From Myxococcales bacterium (GTDB lineage: Bacteria > Myxococcota_A > Polyangia > Polyangiales > Houyiibacteriaceae): a stretch of DNA of 60,481 nucleotides. The stretch is from positions 1-60,481 of the forward strand of contig JAHELW010000003.1 of assembly GCA_024643985.1 (NCBI GenBank). The letters are read 5' to 3'. Shown here piece after piece: positions 8,819 through 15,870 of this stretch; positions within the stretch are counted from its first letter, which is position 1, and every line of letters begins with the position of its first letter. The notes under the pieces are model-generated. The model did not search any database, was not told where the DNA came from, and saw nothing but the letters and a program-made list of their open reading frames with translations. The position numbers were made by a program, and so were the translations under genes.

Positions 8819-10815
8819 GGGCCCGCCATCTTCGCGACCCGCAGGACCTCGGAAACGCTCCACGCCTGCGCCGGCGCCCCGCCGGGGCGGTGTGGGGCAT
8901 TCCCATCGAACACCTCTCCTACCTGGCCGATGCAGCCCTCCGTGCGAAGATGTGCGCTCAGCGCGGCGAGCACCGGCATCATTTCTTCGCGCGCGGCCTC
9001 CTGCCCCTCGACTGCGGTCACCGCGTCGGCGTAAAGACCGAGGAGCCAAGGCCAGACCGTTCCCTGATGATACGCGCGGTCGCGGTCCGTCTGGCCACCG
9101 CGGTAGAACGGCTGGTATGCCGGATCGTCCGGCGAAAGCGTGCGTAGCCCGACCGGCGTGAGAAGCTTCTCGCGCACCGCCGCAAGCGCTCGCTGCTTGT
9201 GCGCCTTTTGCATCGGTATGCCGGGAAGCAAGAGCGCCCAAAGCTGATTGGGTCGCAGCTTTCCGTCGGGCTGATGTCCGTCGTGCGTGTCGGTCAAGAA
9301 GCCTGCATCTTGAAGCCAGAACTTTTCCTCGAAGTGATCGGACAGTTTCTTCGTGGTTTCACCCCACTTCTCCACGAATTCGGGGCGCAGCTTTTTCGCC
9401 CAGCGGAGCCCGGCGTGCAGGCCGGACAGCCAAAGTGCGTTGAGGTCGACCGCGTAGCCCTGCCTCGGGGTCACGGCGCGACCGTCGACGAGGGCGTCCA
9501 TCCACGTGAGCGCCCAAGGGCCGTGGTCGACGAACAGAAACCCTTCGGGGTCGACGTGAACGCGCGGGTCCGCGCCTGCCGCGATCCGCTCGATCAAATC
9601 GAGGCAGCTCTTCTGCAGCTCCGTAACGCGCCGGCTGCGGGTCCGTTTGCTCGTCAGCGCCGTGGCCCAGATGAAGAGCAGCGATGCATCGATGGCCTCG
9701 GCGTTCGACGGAACGTCCCCGCTCTGCGGGATGTTCGGGACCAGGCCGTTTTCGAGCCGGCCCGCCAGTGACTCGAGAATGTCGAGCGCTTTACCGATTT
9801 CGTCTCGCGCCAAGCAGAGGCCCGGGAGCGCGATCAGCGCGTCTCGAGACCATTCCCCAAACCAGGGATATCCGGCGATTACCCCGGTTCGGCCGTCCGT
9901 GAGCTCGACGAGGTACGCCTCGGCAGCGTCATCGAGCTCCTGCACGAAAGAACGCTGACGCGAAGAGACGGCGCTCAGCATCTGGCCCTCGTGCGAGCTT
10001 GGCGGCTCCGTGCCCAGCCGGATGGAGAAGGAACAGTCTTGCTCCACGCGCAGGCGGAACTCGCCAGGTGTGAAGAGATCCTCGGCATCGTCGTAGCCGC
10101 GATCGTGCTCCCACGCGTAGTGCACCCCCTCATACCAGTGACCGTCCGAGTGAAAGCCACCGGTGGCGCCGTGCATGCTCATGACGAGCGCGGGCACGTT
10201 TTTGTAGGGGTGCATCACGGCCCGGAGAGAGTCGCCGTCGTCGATGTCGACCTGGCCATTCATGAACGGATTGGCGAACGTCAGCTCGTGAATCGGGCGG
10301 CAACGAATCAGCGGCCGCAGCCGGAGGCTGACGGGCCCCGTCGAGCCCTCGATGGAGTACCGGACCCACACGGCGTCGGCTCCGTCCTCCAACCAGAGCT
10401 CTCGCGTGACGGTCAGCCCCGAGAACCGATAGGTCCAGCGTGGCAACGGCTCGAACTGCACGAGGTGCTCGACACCCCTCGGCTCCACCGTATTGCCCCA
10501 ATCGTAGCTGTGGAGGGCAACCTCGTCGGGCTCGCCAACGTCGAACCACTCCTCGAGCTCGGCAACCATGTTGATGGGCTCGCCGACGCCCGGCTCGCGA
10601 ACCGTCAGCAGGCCGTGGTACTTCCGGCGCGGGCAGCGGTCGATCGCGCCCATCGCGAACGAGCCTCTGCCGTTGGTGGCGAGCCATTCGGCATCGGGCG
10701 TCGTGGCCGCAGCGCTGAGCCCGGCGGTATCGTCCGGGGCGCCCGGCGGCCGCGAAAGAAGGCGCAAACCGGACTCGTCGTCGGAGCGCGCAGGGAACCA
10801 ACTAGGCAGGATCAA
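8815..10815 (-). CDS. Glycogen debranching enzyme, GH133 (archaeal type)
   Basis: A 666-residue protein. The N-terminal domain (about 40-290) carries TNGRGSFAMGAIDRCPRRKY, typical of GDE_N. The (alpha/alpha)6 catalytic domain (about 310-660) carries GYPWFGEWSRDALIALPGL, DASLLFIWA, LNALWLSGL, RPNQLWALLLP and YHQGTVWPWLLG. It removes alpha-1,6 branches so the phosphorylase domain can proceed. The start codon is TTG: no ATG fits, and GGAGGGGAG lies about 7 bases upstream of TTG at 10815. It is the first gene of the four-gene glycogen operon, and a sigma-54-like promoter lies upstream. Confidence 0.92.
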   Translation of the reverse strand: MILPSWFPARSDDESGLRLLSRPPGAPDDTAGLSAAATTPDAEWLATNGRGSFAMGAIDRCPRRKYHGLLTVREPGVGEPINMVAELEEWFDVGEPDEVALHSYDWGNTVEPRGVEHLVQFEPLPRWTYRFSGLTVTRELWLEDGADAVWVRYSIEGSTGPVSLRLRPLIRCRPIHELTFANPFMNGQVDIDDGDSLRAVMHPYKNVPALVMSMHGATGGFHSDGHWYEGVHYAWEHDRGYDDAEDLFTPGEFRLRVEQDCSFSIRLGTEPPSSHEGQMLSAVSSRQRSFVQELDDAAEAYLVELTDGRTGVIAGYPWFGEWSRDALIALPGLCLARDEIGKALDILESLAGRLENGLVPNIPQSGDVPSNAEAIDASLLFIWATALTSKRTRSRRVTELQKSCLDLIERIAAGADPRVHVDPEGFLFVDHGPWALTWMDALVDGRAVTPRQGYAVDLNALWLSGLHAGLRWAKKLRPEFVEKWGETTKKLSDHFEEKFWLQDAGFLTDTHDGHQPDGKLRPNQLWALLLPGIPMQKAHKQRALAAVREKLLTPVGLRTLSPDDPAYQPFYRGGQTDRDRAYHQGTVWPWLLGLYADAVTAVEGQEAAREEMMPVLAALSAHLRTEGCIGQVGEVFDGNAPHRPGGAPAQAWSVSEVLRVAKMAGP

Positions 10816-10830
10816 TTCAAACTCCCCTCC

Positions 10831-10853
10831 AAGCCCGGGCAGGAGCCGGGCTT
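10831..10853 (-). other. Leader hairpin upstream of the glycogen operon
   Basis: AAGCCCGG and CCGGGCTT form a perfect 8-bp inverted repeat with a 7-base loop. It lies between the predicted sigma-54 promoter and the ribosome-binding site of the debranching enzyme, so it would be in the mRNA leader. There is no U-tract on the operon strand, so it is more likely a stability or control hairpin than a terminator. Confidence 0.5.
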
Positions 10854-10871
10854 AAGAAGCCAACCGTCTAA

Positions 10872-10886
10872 GCAGGAGGCGTGCCA
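10872..10886 (-). promoter_or_regulatory. Sigma-54-type promoter of the glycogen operon
   Basis: On the minus strand the sequence is TGGCACGCCTCCTGC. It matches the consensus TGGCACG-N4-TTGC with one mismatch and keeps the invariant GG-N10-GC. A start of transcription about 12 bases downstream would give a leader of roughly 45 bases to the TTG start at 10815. The match and geometry are good, but an enhancer-binding protein site was not identified. Confidence 0.6.
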
Positions 10887-10997
10887 AAGCTTGTCGCGCA
10901 GGCTCGCCCATTTCAGTCACAAGTTGACAACATTCACAGTGGCTTAGGACGCAAAGGCTGCGGTTTCAAGAGGAGAGCGCGCAAGCAGTGCGCGTGG

Positions 10998-12266
10998 CTA
11001 TGCGCGCGTCTCGTGCCACGCTCGCTCCAGCGCCTCCTGGTCGTCTGGGTGTGCGATCGAGATCAGCAGCTGAGCGCGCTCGTTGAGCGTCTTTCCGTAG
11101 AGATCGACCGCGCCGTTCTCGGTAATGACGAACCGGACGTGTGCTCGGGTCGTGACCACACCCGCCCCGGCCCGCAGCGCTGGCACGATTCGGGGAACCC
11201 CCTTCGCGCTACGGCTCGTCAGCGCGATGATCGGCTTGCCGCCCTCCGACGTCAACGCACCGCGGATGAAGTCCATCTGGCCGCCCACGCCCGAAATCAC
11301 GCGGTGCCCAATCGAATCCGCGCAGACCTGCCCGGTGAGGTCGATTTCGATGGCCGAGTTGATCGCGGTCACCTTCGGGTTTCGATTGATCACGTTGACC
11401 CGATTCACGTAGCCGATGTCGTATTGGGTGACCCTCGGGTTGTCGTCGATGAACTCGTAGAGCCGCTTCGTGCCCACGACGAAACCGGACACCGTTCGAC
11501 CCGGATGGACTACTTTCCGGCTGTTGTCGACCGCCCCGCACTCGAGCAAGGGAAGAAGGCCGTCCGACCACATTTCGGTATGTACCCCCAGATGGCGATG
11601 GCTCGTGAGTGAGGCCAGCACCGCGTCGGGAACCGCTCCGATGCCCATCTGGAGCGTCGCTCCGTCTTCGATGAGCTGAGCCGCGTGGTGCCCGATCGCG
11701 CGCTCCTCGTCGCTTGCCGGGGCCGGTGGAGACTCCGGAAGCGGCGCATCGTGCTCGACCAGCCAGTCGAGCTCGTCGATGTGGACGAAACCGTCGCCGT
11801 GCACCCTCGGCATGTGGCGATTGACCTGTGCGATGACCACTTTCGCGGAATCGACAGCGGCCCGCGCAACGTCCACGGACACGCCGAGACTGCAGTACCC
11901 GCGCTTGTCGGGTGGCGAAACTTGAACGAGGGCGATGTCGAGCGCTCGGCGTCCCGAGCGAAACAACTGGGGGATCTCCGAGAGAAAGCAGGGGAGATAG
12001 TCCACTCGGTCTCCGTCGAGCTGCCCGCGCATGTTGTGTCCGACGAAGAGGTTTGCGACGCGAAAGGAGCGAGCGTACTCGGGCCTTGCATAGGCAGCGT
12101 CGCCCGAGGTGTGTAGATGGATGAGCTCCACGTCCCTCAGACGGCTGGTCTCGCCGAGCAGTGCGTCGACCAGGGCGAGCGGCGTGGCGGCCCCACCGTG
12201 AACGAAAACCCTTTGGTTGGAGTTGATGTGGTTGACCGCTTCATCGGCGGCGCAGAGCTTCGACAT
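10998..12266 (-). CDS. Acetyl-CoA hydrolase / acyl-CoA:acetate CoA-transferase family
   Basis: A 422-residue cytoplasmic enzyme starting MSKLCAADEAVNHINSNQRV. It has the family blocks GATLQMGIGAVPDAV and HTEMWSDGLL, where the glutamate is the expected covalent catalytic residue, and GVGGQMDFIRGA near the C-terminus. Such enzymes exchange CoA between acetate and other acyl-CoAs (succinyl, 4-hydroxybutyryl, butyryl) or hydrolyse acetyl-CoA; the substrate is not decidable here. It starts 8 bp after the small lipoprotein gene and ends the hemerythrin/USP operon, 182 bp before the debranching enzyme. A role in acetate overflow or energy conservation under oxygen limitation is inference. Confidence 0.88.
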   Translation of the reverse strand: MSKLCAADEAVNHINSNQRVFVHGGAATPLALVDALLGETSRLRDVELIHLHTSGDAAYARPEYARSFRVANLFVGHNMRGQLDGDRVDYLPCFLSEIPQLFRSGRRALDIALVQVSPPDKRGYCSLGVSVDVARAAVDSAKVVIAQVNRHMPRVHGDGFVHIDELDWLVEHDAPLPESPPAPASDEERAIGHHAAQLIEDGATLQMGIGAVPDAVLASLTSHRHLGVHTEMWSDGLLPLLECGAVDNSRKVVHPGRTVSGFVVGTKRLYEFIDDNPRVTQYDIGYVNRVNVINRNPKVTAINSAIEIDLTGQVCADSIGHRVISGVGGQMDFIRGALTSEGGKPIIALTSRSAKGVPRIVPALRAGAGVVTTRAHVRFVITENGAVDLYGKTLNERAQLLISIAHPDDQEALERAWHETRA

Positions 12267-12274
12267 GGGACAGA

Positions 12275-12559
12275 CTACTCCGGGGTGTTGGGTTCGGGCT
12301 CGGGCTCGGGAGCCGGCTCGGGCGAAGTGGGCGGGTCCGGCCGCCGCTCGAGGTCGACCTCGAGGACCGGGTAGGCCTCGGGCTGCGTCATCGAGCCGGA
12401 GGTTCTCTCGACGTTTCCAATCGGCGGCTCGACCTTGGTCTCCGGCTCGTACTCTCTTGCTTGACCCATTTCGGTCCCTTGCGCGCCCCGGACGCGGCCG
12501 CTCGCGCAGCCAAGTGCGACGACGAGCAGTAGAGACGCGCACGCGAAGAGTGCTCTCAT
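12275..12559 (-). CDS. Small proline/glutamate-rich lipoprotein
   Basis: A 94-residue protein with the signal sequence MRALFACASLLLVVALGC ending in a lipobox (VALGC), so it should be lipidated at Cys18. The mature part is hydrophilic. Its C-terminus is a run of Pro-Glu repeats (PEPAPEPEPEPNTPE), as in spacer-like periplasmic lipoproteins. No domain recognised. It sits 2 bp after the di-heme lipoprotein and 8 bp before the CoA-transferase, so it belongs to that operon and may be an accessory of the cytochrome. Confidence 0.75.
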   Translation of the reverse strand: MRALFACASLLLVVALGCASGRVRGAQGTEMGQAREYEPETKVEPPIGNVERTSGSMTQPEAYPVLEVDLERRPDPPTSPEPAPEPEPEPNTPE

Positions 12560-12561
12560 GG

Positions 12562-13365
12562 TCACTGGTGTGCCTTTCGTCGCTCTTCGGCGGTCAAGAG
12601 TGGCTTCACTTCGAGCATCGTGTGGCATTGATTGCAGGCCGCCAGCAGTTGGCCGAAGATCTGTGCCTGCCCCCACGCCGTCGGCTCATCCTCGACCTCC
12701 TCGCCGGGCCGCGGAACGTACTCGTCTTCCCGAACTTTCCCCTCGACGGCCGCCGCAAATGCGAGGTCGTGAACCTCGTAGGCCAGTCGGGTCACTCCGT
12801 CGTGGCTCTCTTGATCCGGGTCGCGCGAGCCGTGCAGGGGCGCTTCGGCCAGCACCTCGGCGGCCGCCTGAAAGCCCGACGTGGAGTCCGCAAGGAGCGA
12901 CTCCCACATTCGCTCGGTTGCCCAATAGTGCCGACGCATGTGCATCTCGAGGTCCTCTCCCTCCGGACTCGGCTCGAGCTCGATCGGAGGGCCTCGGTCG
13001 AGCGCGTGATGGCACTGTCCGCATGCGTACGAAAGCCTGGCGAACGCCATGCACGCTTCCTCGAGGTCGCTCGCCTCTCGCGCTTCCTCCGCGAGCTCCT
13101 TCGTGAGCCGCGCATATTCCTTGCCCTGCTCCGGAGTCGGGACGTGCTTCATGAAAAACACGAGCTTTCGCATCGCTTGCTGAGCCACCTCGAGCTCTCC
13201 GCGGATCAGTGCATTTCGGGCAGCCACGGAGAGCGCTGCGTGCTCTTGCATGACCTGGTCGAAGCCGGCGGGCGTACCGAGCTCCCCGGACTGCTTTCGC
13301 GGCTCGCACTCGCAGCCTCCTGACAGCGCAACCGTCAACCCCATCGCAATGGCCCGCCCCAGCAT
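12562..13365 (-). CDS. Di-heme c-type cytochrome lipoprotein
   Basis: A 267-residue protein starting MLGRAIAMGLTVALSGGC, a lipoprotein signal ending at Cys18. Two heme-c motifs are visible: CGQCH near residue 116 and CNQCH near residue 242. Each sits at the end of a helical stretch, as in cytochrome c'/c556-like four-helix modules, so the protein looks like a tandem of two such modules. His-Met or five-coordinate ligation cannot be decided. It would be exported and anchored to a membrane on the periplasmic side. It lies 5 bp after the tandem USP gene in the hemerythrin operon. The electron partner is unknown; possible roles are NO or O2 sensing or electron transfer. Confidence 0.78.
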   Translation of the reverse strand: MLGRAIAMGLTVALSGGCECEPRKQSGELGTPAGFDQVMQEHAALSVAARNALIRGELEVAQQAMRKLVFFMKHVPTPEQGKEYARLTKELAEEAREASDLEEACMAFARLSYACGQCHHALDRGPPIELEPSPEGEDLEMHMRRHYWATERMWESLLADSTSGFQAAAEVLAEAPLHGSRDPDQESHDGVTRLAYEVHDLAFAAAVEGKVREDEYVPRPGEEVEDEPTAWGQAQIFGQLLAACNQCHTMLEVKPLLTAEERRKAHQ

Positions 13366-13370
13366 GGATC

Positions 13371-14267
13371 TCAGGGGGCGTCGTCGTGCGTGAGCAGGAG
13401 AGGCACCGGGCTGTCGTGGAGCAGCCGTCGAGCCACGCTGCCGATGAGGAGCCGCTCGATTCCGCTCTTGCCGGTCGTCCCTGCGCAGATCAGCGTGGCT
13501 CCCACGTCGGCCGCAACCTTCAAGATGCCGTCGGCCGGGTCTCCGGTGACGAGATGGGTCTGCACGTCCTTGGCGTCGTCGGGGAACATGGCCTTGGCAT
13601 CGGCTTCGAGCATGTCTTGAAGGCCGAGTCGAAGCGCCTCGCGGCGCTTTTCGGCAGCCTCGCCGACGACTGCGCCCCGGTCGGTGTACTCGCCCCACAC
13701 GTCGAGATAGCTGTGAACCAGGTGCAGTGGCCCCGGCTCGGCGCAGTGAATCGCTTGCGCGACCTCCGCTGCTCGTTTGGCGGGTCCCGAGAAATCGTAG
13801 GAGATGACGACCGAAGTTGGCGCCGTTCCGCCCTGGGTCGGCACGATGATGATCGGGGTGTGAACCGTCTTGATGACTCGCTCGGTGACGCTTCCGTACA
13901 TCAGCTTGGTGACCCCCGTCCGGCCATGGGTGCCGACGATTACGAGGTCGACGTCGTGCTCCTTGGCATAGTCCCGAATCACTTCGTGAACGGTGCCCTC
14001 GCGAATCGCGGTGAAGTGCTCTATGCCCGCGGCCGCGATCCCTTTGGCCTGCGAATCGAGCGCGTCCTGCGCGTCATTCAGGATTCGGGTGACCGCCTCG
14101 GGCCCCGGGCTGTAGCTCAAATCCATGAGCAGATACGTCGGGATCACCGGTGTGTGCAGCAGGTGTAGCTTCGCCGAGCAGTGCTTCGCGAGGTCGATTG
14201 CATAGTCGACCGCATGTTGTGCGTTCTCGGAGAAATCCGTAGGAACCAAGATCTGTTTGATTTGCAT
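13371..14267 (-). CDS. Tandem universal stress protein (two UspA domains)
   Basis: 298 residues with two UspA domains. The first (about 1-150) runs from IKQILVPTDFSENA to the ATP-binding GTHGRTGVTKLMYGSVTERV. The second (about 155-298) has VVISYDFSG and ends with GTTGKSGIERLLIGSVARRL. Both keep the G-x2-G-x9-G-S/T nucleotide-binding signature, so the protein is probably of the ATP-binding class. It lies 33 bp after the hemerythrin-like gene and 5 bp before the cytochrome gene. Together with the two UspA genes diverging at 14968 this gives four UspA domains in 2.5 kb. Confidence 0.92.
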   Translation of the reverse strand: MQIKQILVPTDFSENAQHAVDYAIDLAKHCSAKLHLLHTPVIPTYLLMDLSYSPGPEAVTRILNDAQDALDSQAKGIAAAGIEHFTAIREGTVHEVIRDYAKEHDVDLVIVGTHGRTGVTKLMYGSVTERVIKTVHTPIIIVPTQGGTAPTSVVISYDFSGPAKRAAEVAQAIHCAEPGPLHLVHSYLDVWGEYTDRGAVVGEAAEKRREALRLGLQDMLEADAKAMFPDDAKDVQTHLVTGDPADGILKVAADVGATLICAGTTGKSGIERLLIGSVARRLLHDSPVPLLLTHDDAP

Positions 14268-14300
14268 GCCGTGTCTCTCGCTAGGTGGCTCGAAAGCTCG

Positions 14301-14762
14301 CTAACCGCCGAAGGTATCGCTTGGAATGAGGTTATCGCGTAGCAGCTTCTCGTTCACGTATTCCCGCTCCTCTTCCTCGATGTCGCTTCGCAACATGTCC
14401 GCGAGCCTTTCGACGCTCGCAGCGAGGTCGTCCGTCGAGCTAGCCTCCCGGATCTGGTCGACGAGGCGGTCCAACTCCTGACGCTGCTCGGCGTGCTCGG
14501 CATGGAGATGCCGCACCCGCTCCGGTCCGAAACCGTCCGCCTCGTTGATGGCGGGCACCATGTGGGCCTCTTCGAAGCTCATGTGAAGCTCCAGAATCCC
14601 CCGCAGCGCGTATGCGGCTCGCTTCACCTGGCCTGCGTCGACCTTTCCATCGGCGAGGTGGGCAACGCCGGCTTCGAGCTCGGAGAGCATCTGTTCGATT
14701 TCGCGATGCTGGCTCAGGACCTTCCGCCGCACTTCGGAGGGCATCAACGCTTCGTCGCTCAT
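14301..14762 (-). CDS. Hemerythrin-like HHE domain protein
   Basis: A 153-residue all-helical protein. The HHE ligand pattern is visible in SQHREIEQML, in LELHMSFEEAHMVPAI (the His-x3-Glu iron site) and in RHLHAEHAEQ. The last helix reads SDIEEEEREYV, where an Asp stands where the family usually has His, so the di-iron site may be altered. Family roles include O2 or NO binding and iron or stress sensing. The ATG at 14762 follows GGGAGGA. It is the first gene of a leftward operon with UspA, the di-heme lipoprotein, a small lipoprotein and the CoA-transferase, behind a sigma-54-type promoter. Confidence 0.85.
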   Translation of the reverse strand: MSDEALMPSEVRRKVLSQHREIEQMLSELEAGVAHLADGKVDAGQVKRAAYALRGILELHMSFEEAHMVPAINEADGFGPERVRHLHAEHAEQRQELDRLVDQIREASSTDDLAASVERLADMLRSDIEEEEREYVNEKLLRDNLIPSDTFGG

Positions 14763-14804
14763 GTGTTCCTCCCGTTTCTCACATCGTTTGCTCTCGAAGG
14801 TACT

Positions 14805-14819
14805 GCAAACTCTACGCCA
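14805..14819 (-). promoter_or_regulatory. Sigma-54-type promoter of the hemerythrin/USP operon
   Basis: On the minus strand the sequence is TTGGCGTAGAGTTTGCA, with GG-N10-GC and full TTGGC and TTGCA half-elements. Expected transcription start about 12 bases on leaves a leader near 31 bases to the ATG at 14762. The match is good by eye; the region is the only space upstream of the operon. Confidence 0.62.
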
Positions 14820-14934
14820 ATGATGTAGCAGCAATTGGCTTCACGCGACACGCAACTTCTGCGCGGCGCGGGAATCTTTCGCAGAACATGCGTGTTTTTC
14901 GCTATGCTCTACCGCTAGAACCGTACCTCCGGCT

Positions 14935-14949
14935 TGGCACGGAGCTTGA
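14935..14949 (+). promoter_or_regulatory. Sigma-54-like element before the rightward UspA genes (weak)
   Basis: TGGCACGGAGCTTGA matches the -24 element perfectly, but the -12 element reads TTGA instead of TTGC. It lies only 18 bases before the ATG at 14968. Transcription starting at the normal distance would leave almost no leader and no ribosome-binding site. It may be degenerate, or a binding site without activity. Confidence 0.3.
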
Positions 14950-14967
14950 TACGGATAAGGGGTGCAC

Positions 14968-15447
14968 ATGGACCAGCCTCGAACCATTCTCGTCGGCACC
15001 GATTTCTCCGACATCTCGGACGAGGCGCTCCGCGCGGCGTCTCTCTATGCGCGGACGTTCAACTCGCGTGTCCTCGTCACGCACGTCTTCGACCCGACGC
15101 CGAACGTCCCGCCGGTCGTGTGGTCCCGTCCGGATCTTCTCGAGCGAAACATTCGCGTCGAAATCGAGGAGGCGATCCGCGAGACCCTGACCGGCAAGAC
15201 CGCCGAGCTGTTGCAGGGTGTTGCCGAAGTGGAGCTGAGCGTGATTCAGCATCCATCGCCCGGCCGCGCTCTGGTCGAGATGGCGGAAGACGAAGATGTC
15301 GACCTGGTAATCCTCGGCTCTCACGGACGGAGCGGCCTTTCTCGTGCCTTTCTCGGCAGCGTCGCCGAGCGGGTCGTCCGTCACGCGCCTTGCCCGGTCT
15401 TGGTGGTCCGCGGTCGCTGCGATCACGAGCCAAAGGAGGGAGAGTAG
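14968..15447 (+). CDS. Universal stress protein (UspA family)
   Basis: A 159-residue single-domain UspA protein: RTILVGTDFSDISDEAL at the start, then VDLVILGSHGRSGLSRAFLGSVAERVVR with the ATP-binding G-x2-G-x9-G-S signature, and a short charged tail. I prefer the ATG at 14968 because AAGGGG lies five bases upstream; a GTG at 14962 would place that site inside the gene. It is divergent from the hemerythrin operon and three bases before the next UspA gene, so the two form a pair. Confidence 0.9.
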   Translation: MDQPRTILVGTDFSDISDEALRAASLYARTFNSRVLVTHVFDPTPNVPPVVWSRPDLLERNIRVEIEEAIRETLTGKTAELLQGVAEVELSVIQHPSPGRALVEMAEDEDVDLVILGSHGRSGLSRAFLGSVAERVVRHAPCPVLVVRGRCDHEPKEGE

Positions 15448-15450
15448 CCA

Positions 15451-15861
15451 GTGTCGTTGATCCCACGTTTGGTAGTCGCGTACGATTTCTCCGATCCCGC
15501 GCGGCGTGCGTTCGAGCTGGCCGTGTTCATGGGACGTCAGCTCGATGCGGCGGTGCACGTGGTGACCGTGCTGGACTCCAAAGAGTCCGACGCCGAAGTC
15601 GCGAGCAAAGAGCTCGAGGACCTGCGTCAGCTGCTCGAGATGCGAACCTGCGGCACCGTCACGGCCGACGACGTGAAGCTCGAGTGCCACGCCTTGGTGG
15701 GCGAGCCCGCAGACGCGATCGTCGACATGGCGCGCGAGCTCGACGCTCCGCTGATCATTTGCGGAACGACGGGCAAAGGAGCGGTCGCTCGGACTCTGCT
15801 CGGCAGCGTGTCGCACGAGCTCGTGCACAAGAGCGGTGCGATCGTGATGTCCGTGCCCTGA
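15451..15861 (+). CDS. Universal stress protein (UspA family), GTG start
   Basis: 136 residues: PRLVVAYDFSDPARRAF at the N-terminus and IICGTTGKGAVARTLLGSVSHELVHK near the C-terminus, again the ATP-binding motif. The GTG at 15451 follows GGAGGGAGAG of the upstream gene's end. It is more like the second domain of the tandem USP at 13371-14267 (shared GTTGK motif) than like its neighbour, suggesting local duplication. It converges with ccoG across nine bases. Confidence 0.88.
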   Translation: MSLIPRLVVAYDFSDPARRAFELAVFMGRQLDAAVHVVTVLDSKESDAEVASKELEDLRQLLEMRTCGTVTADDVKLECHALVGEPADAIVDMARELDAPLIICGTTGKGAVARTLLGSVSHELVHKSGAIVMSVP

Positions 15862-15870
15862 GACGGCGCG

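Noticed and set aside
10924..10952. TTGACA resembling a -35 box upstream of the glycogen operon
   Set aside because: It is on the plus strand, pointing away from the leftward operon, and no acceptable -10 hexamer lies at 16-18 bp.
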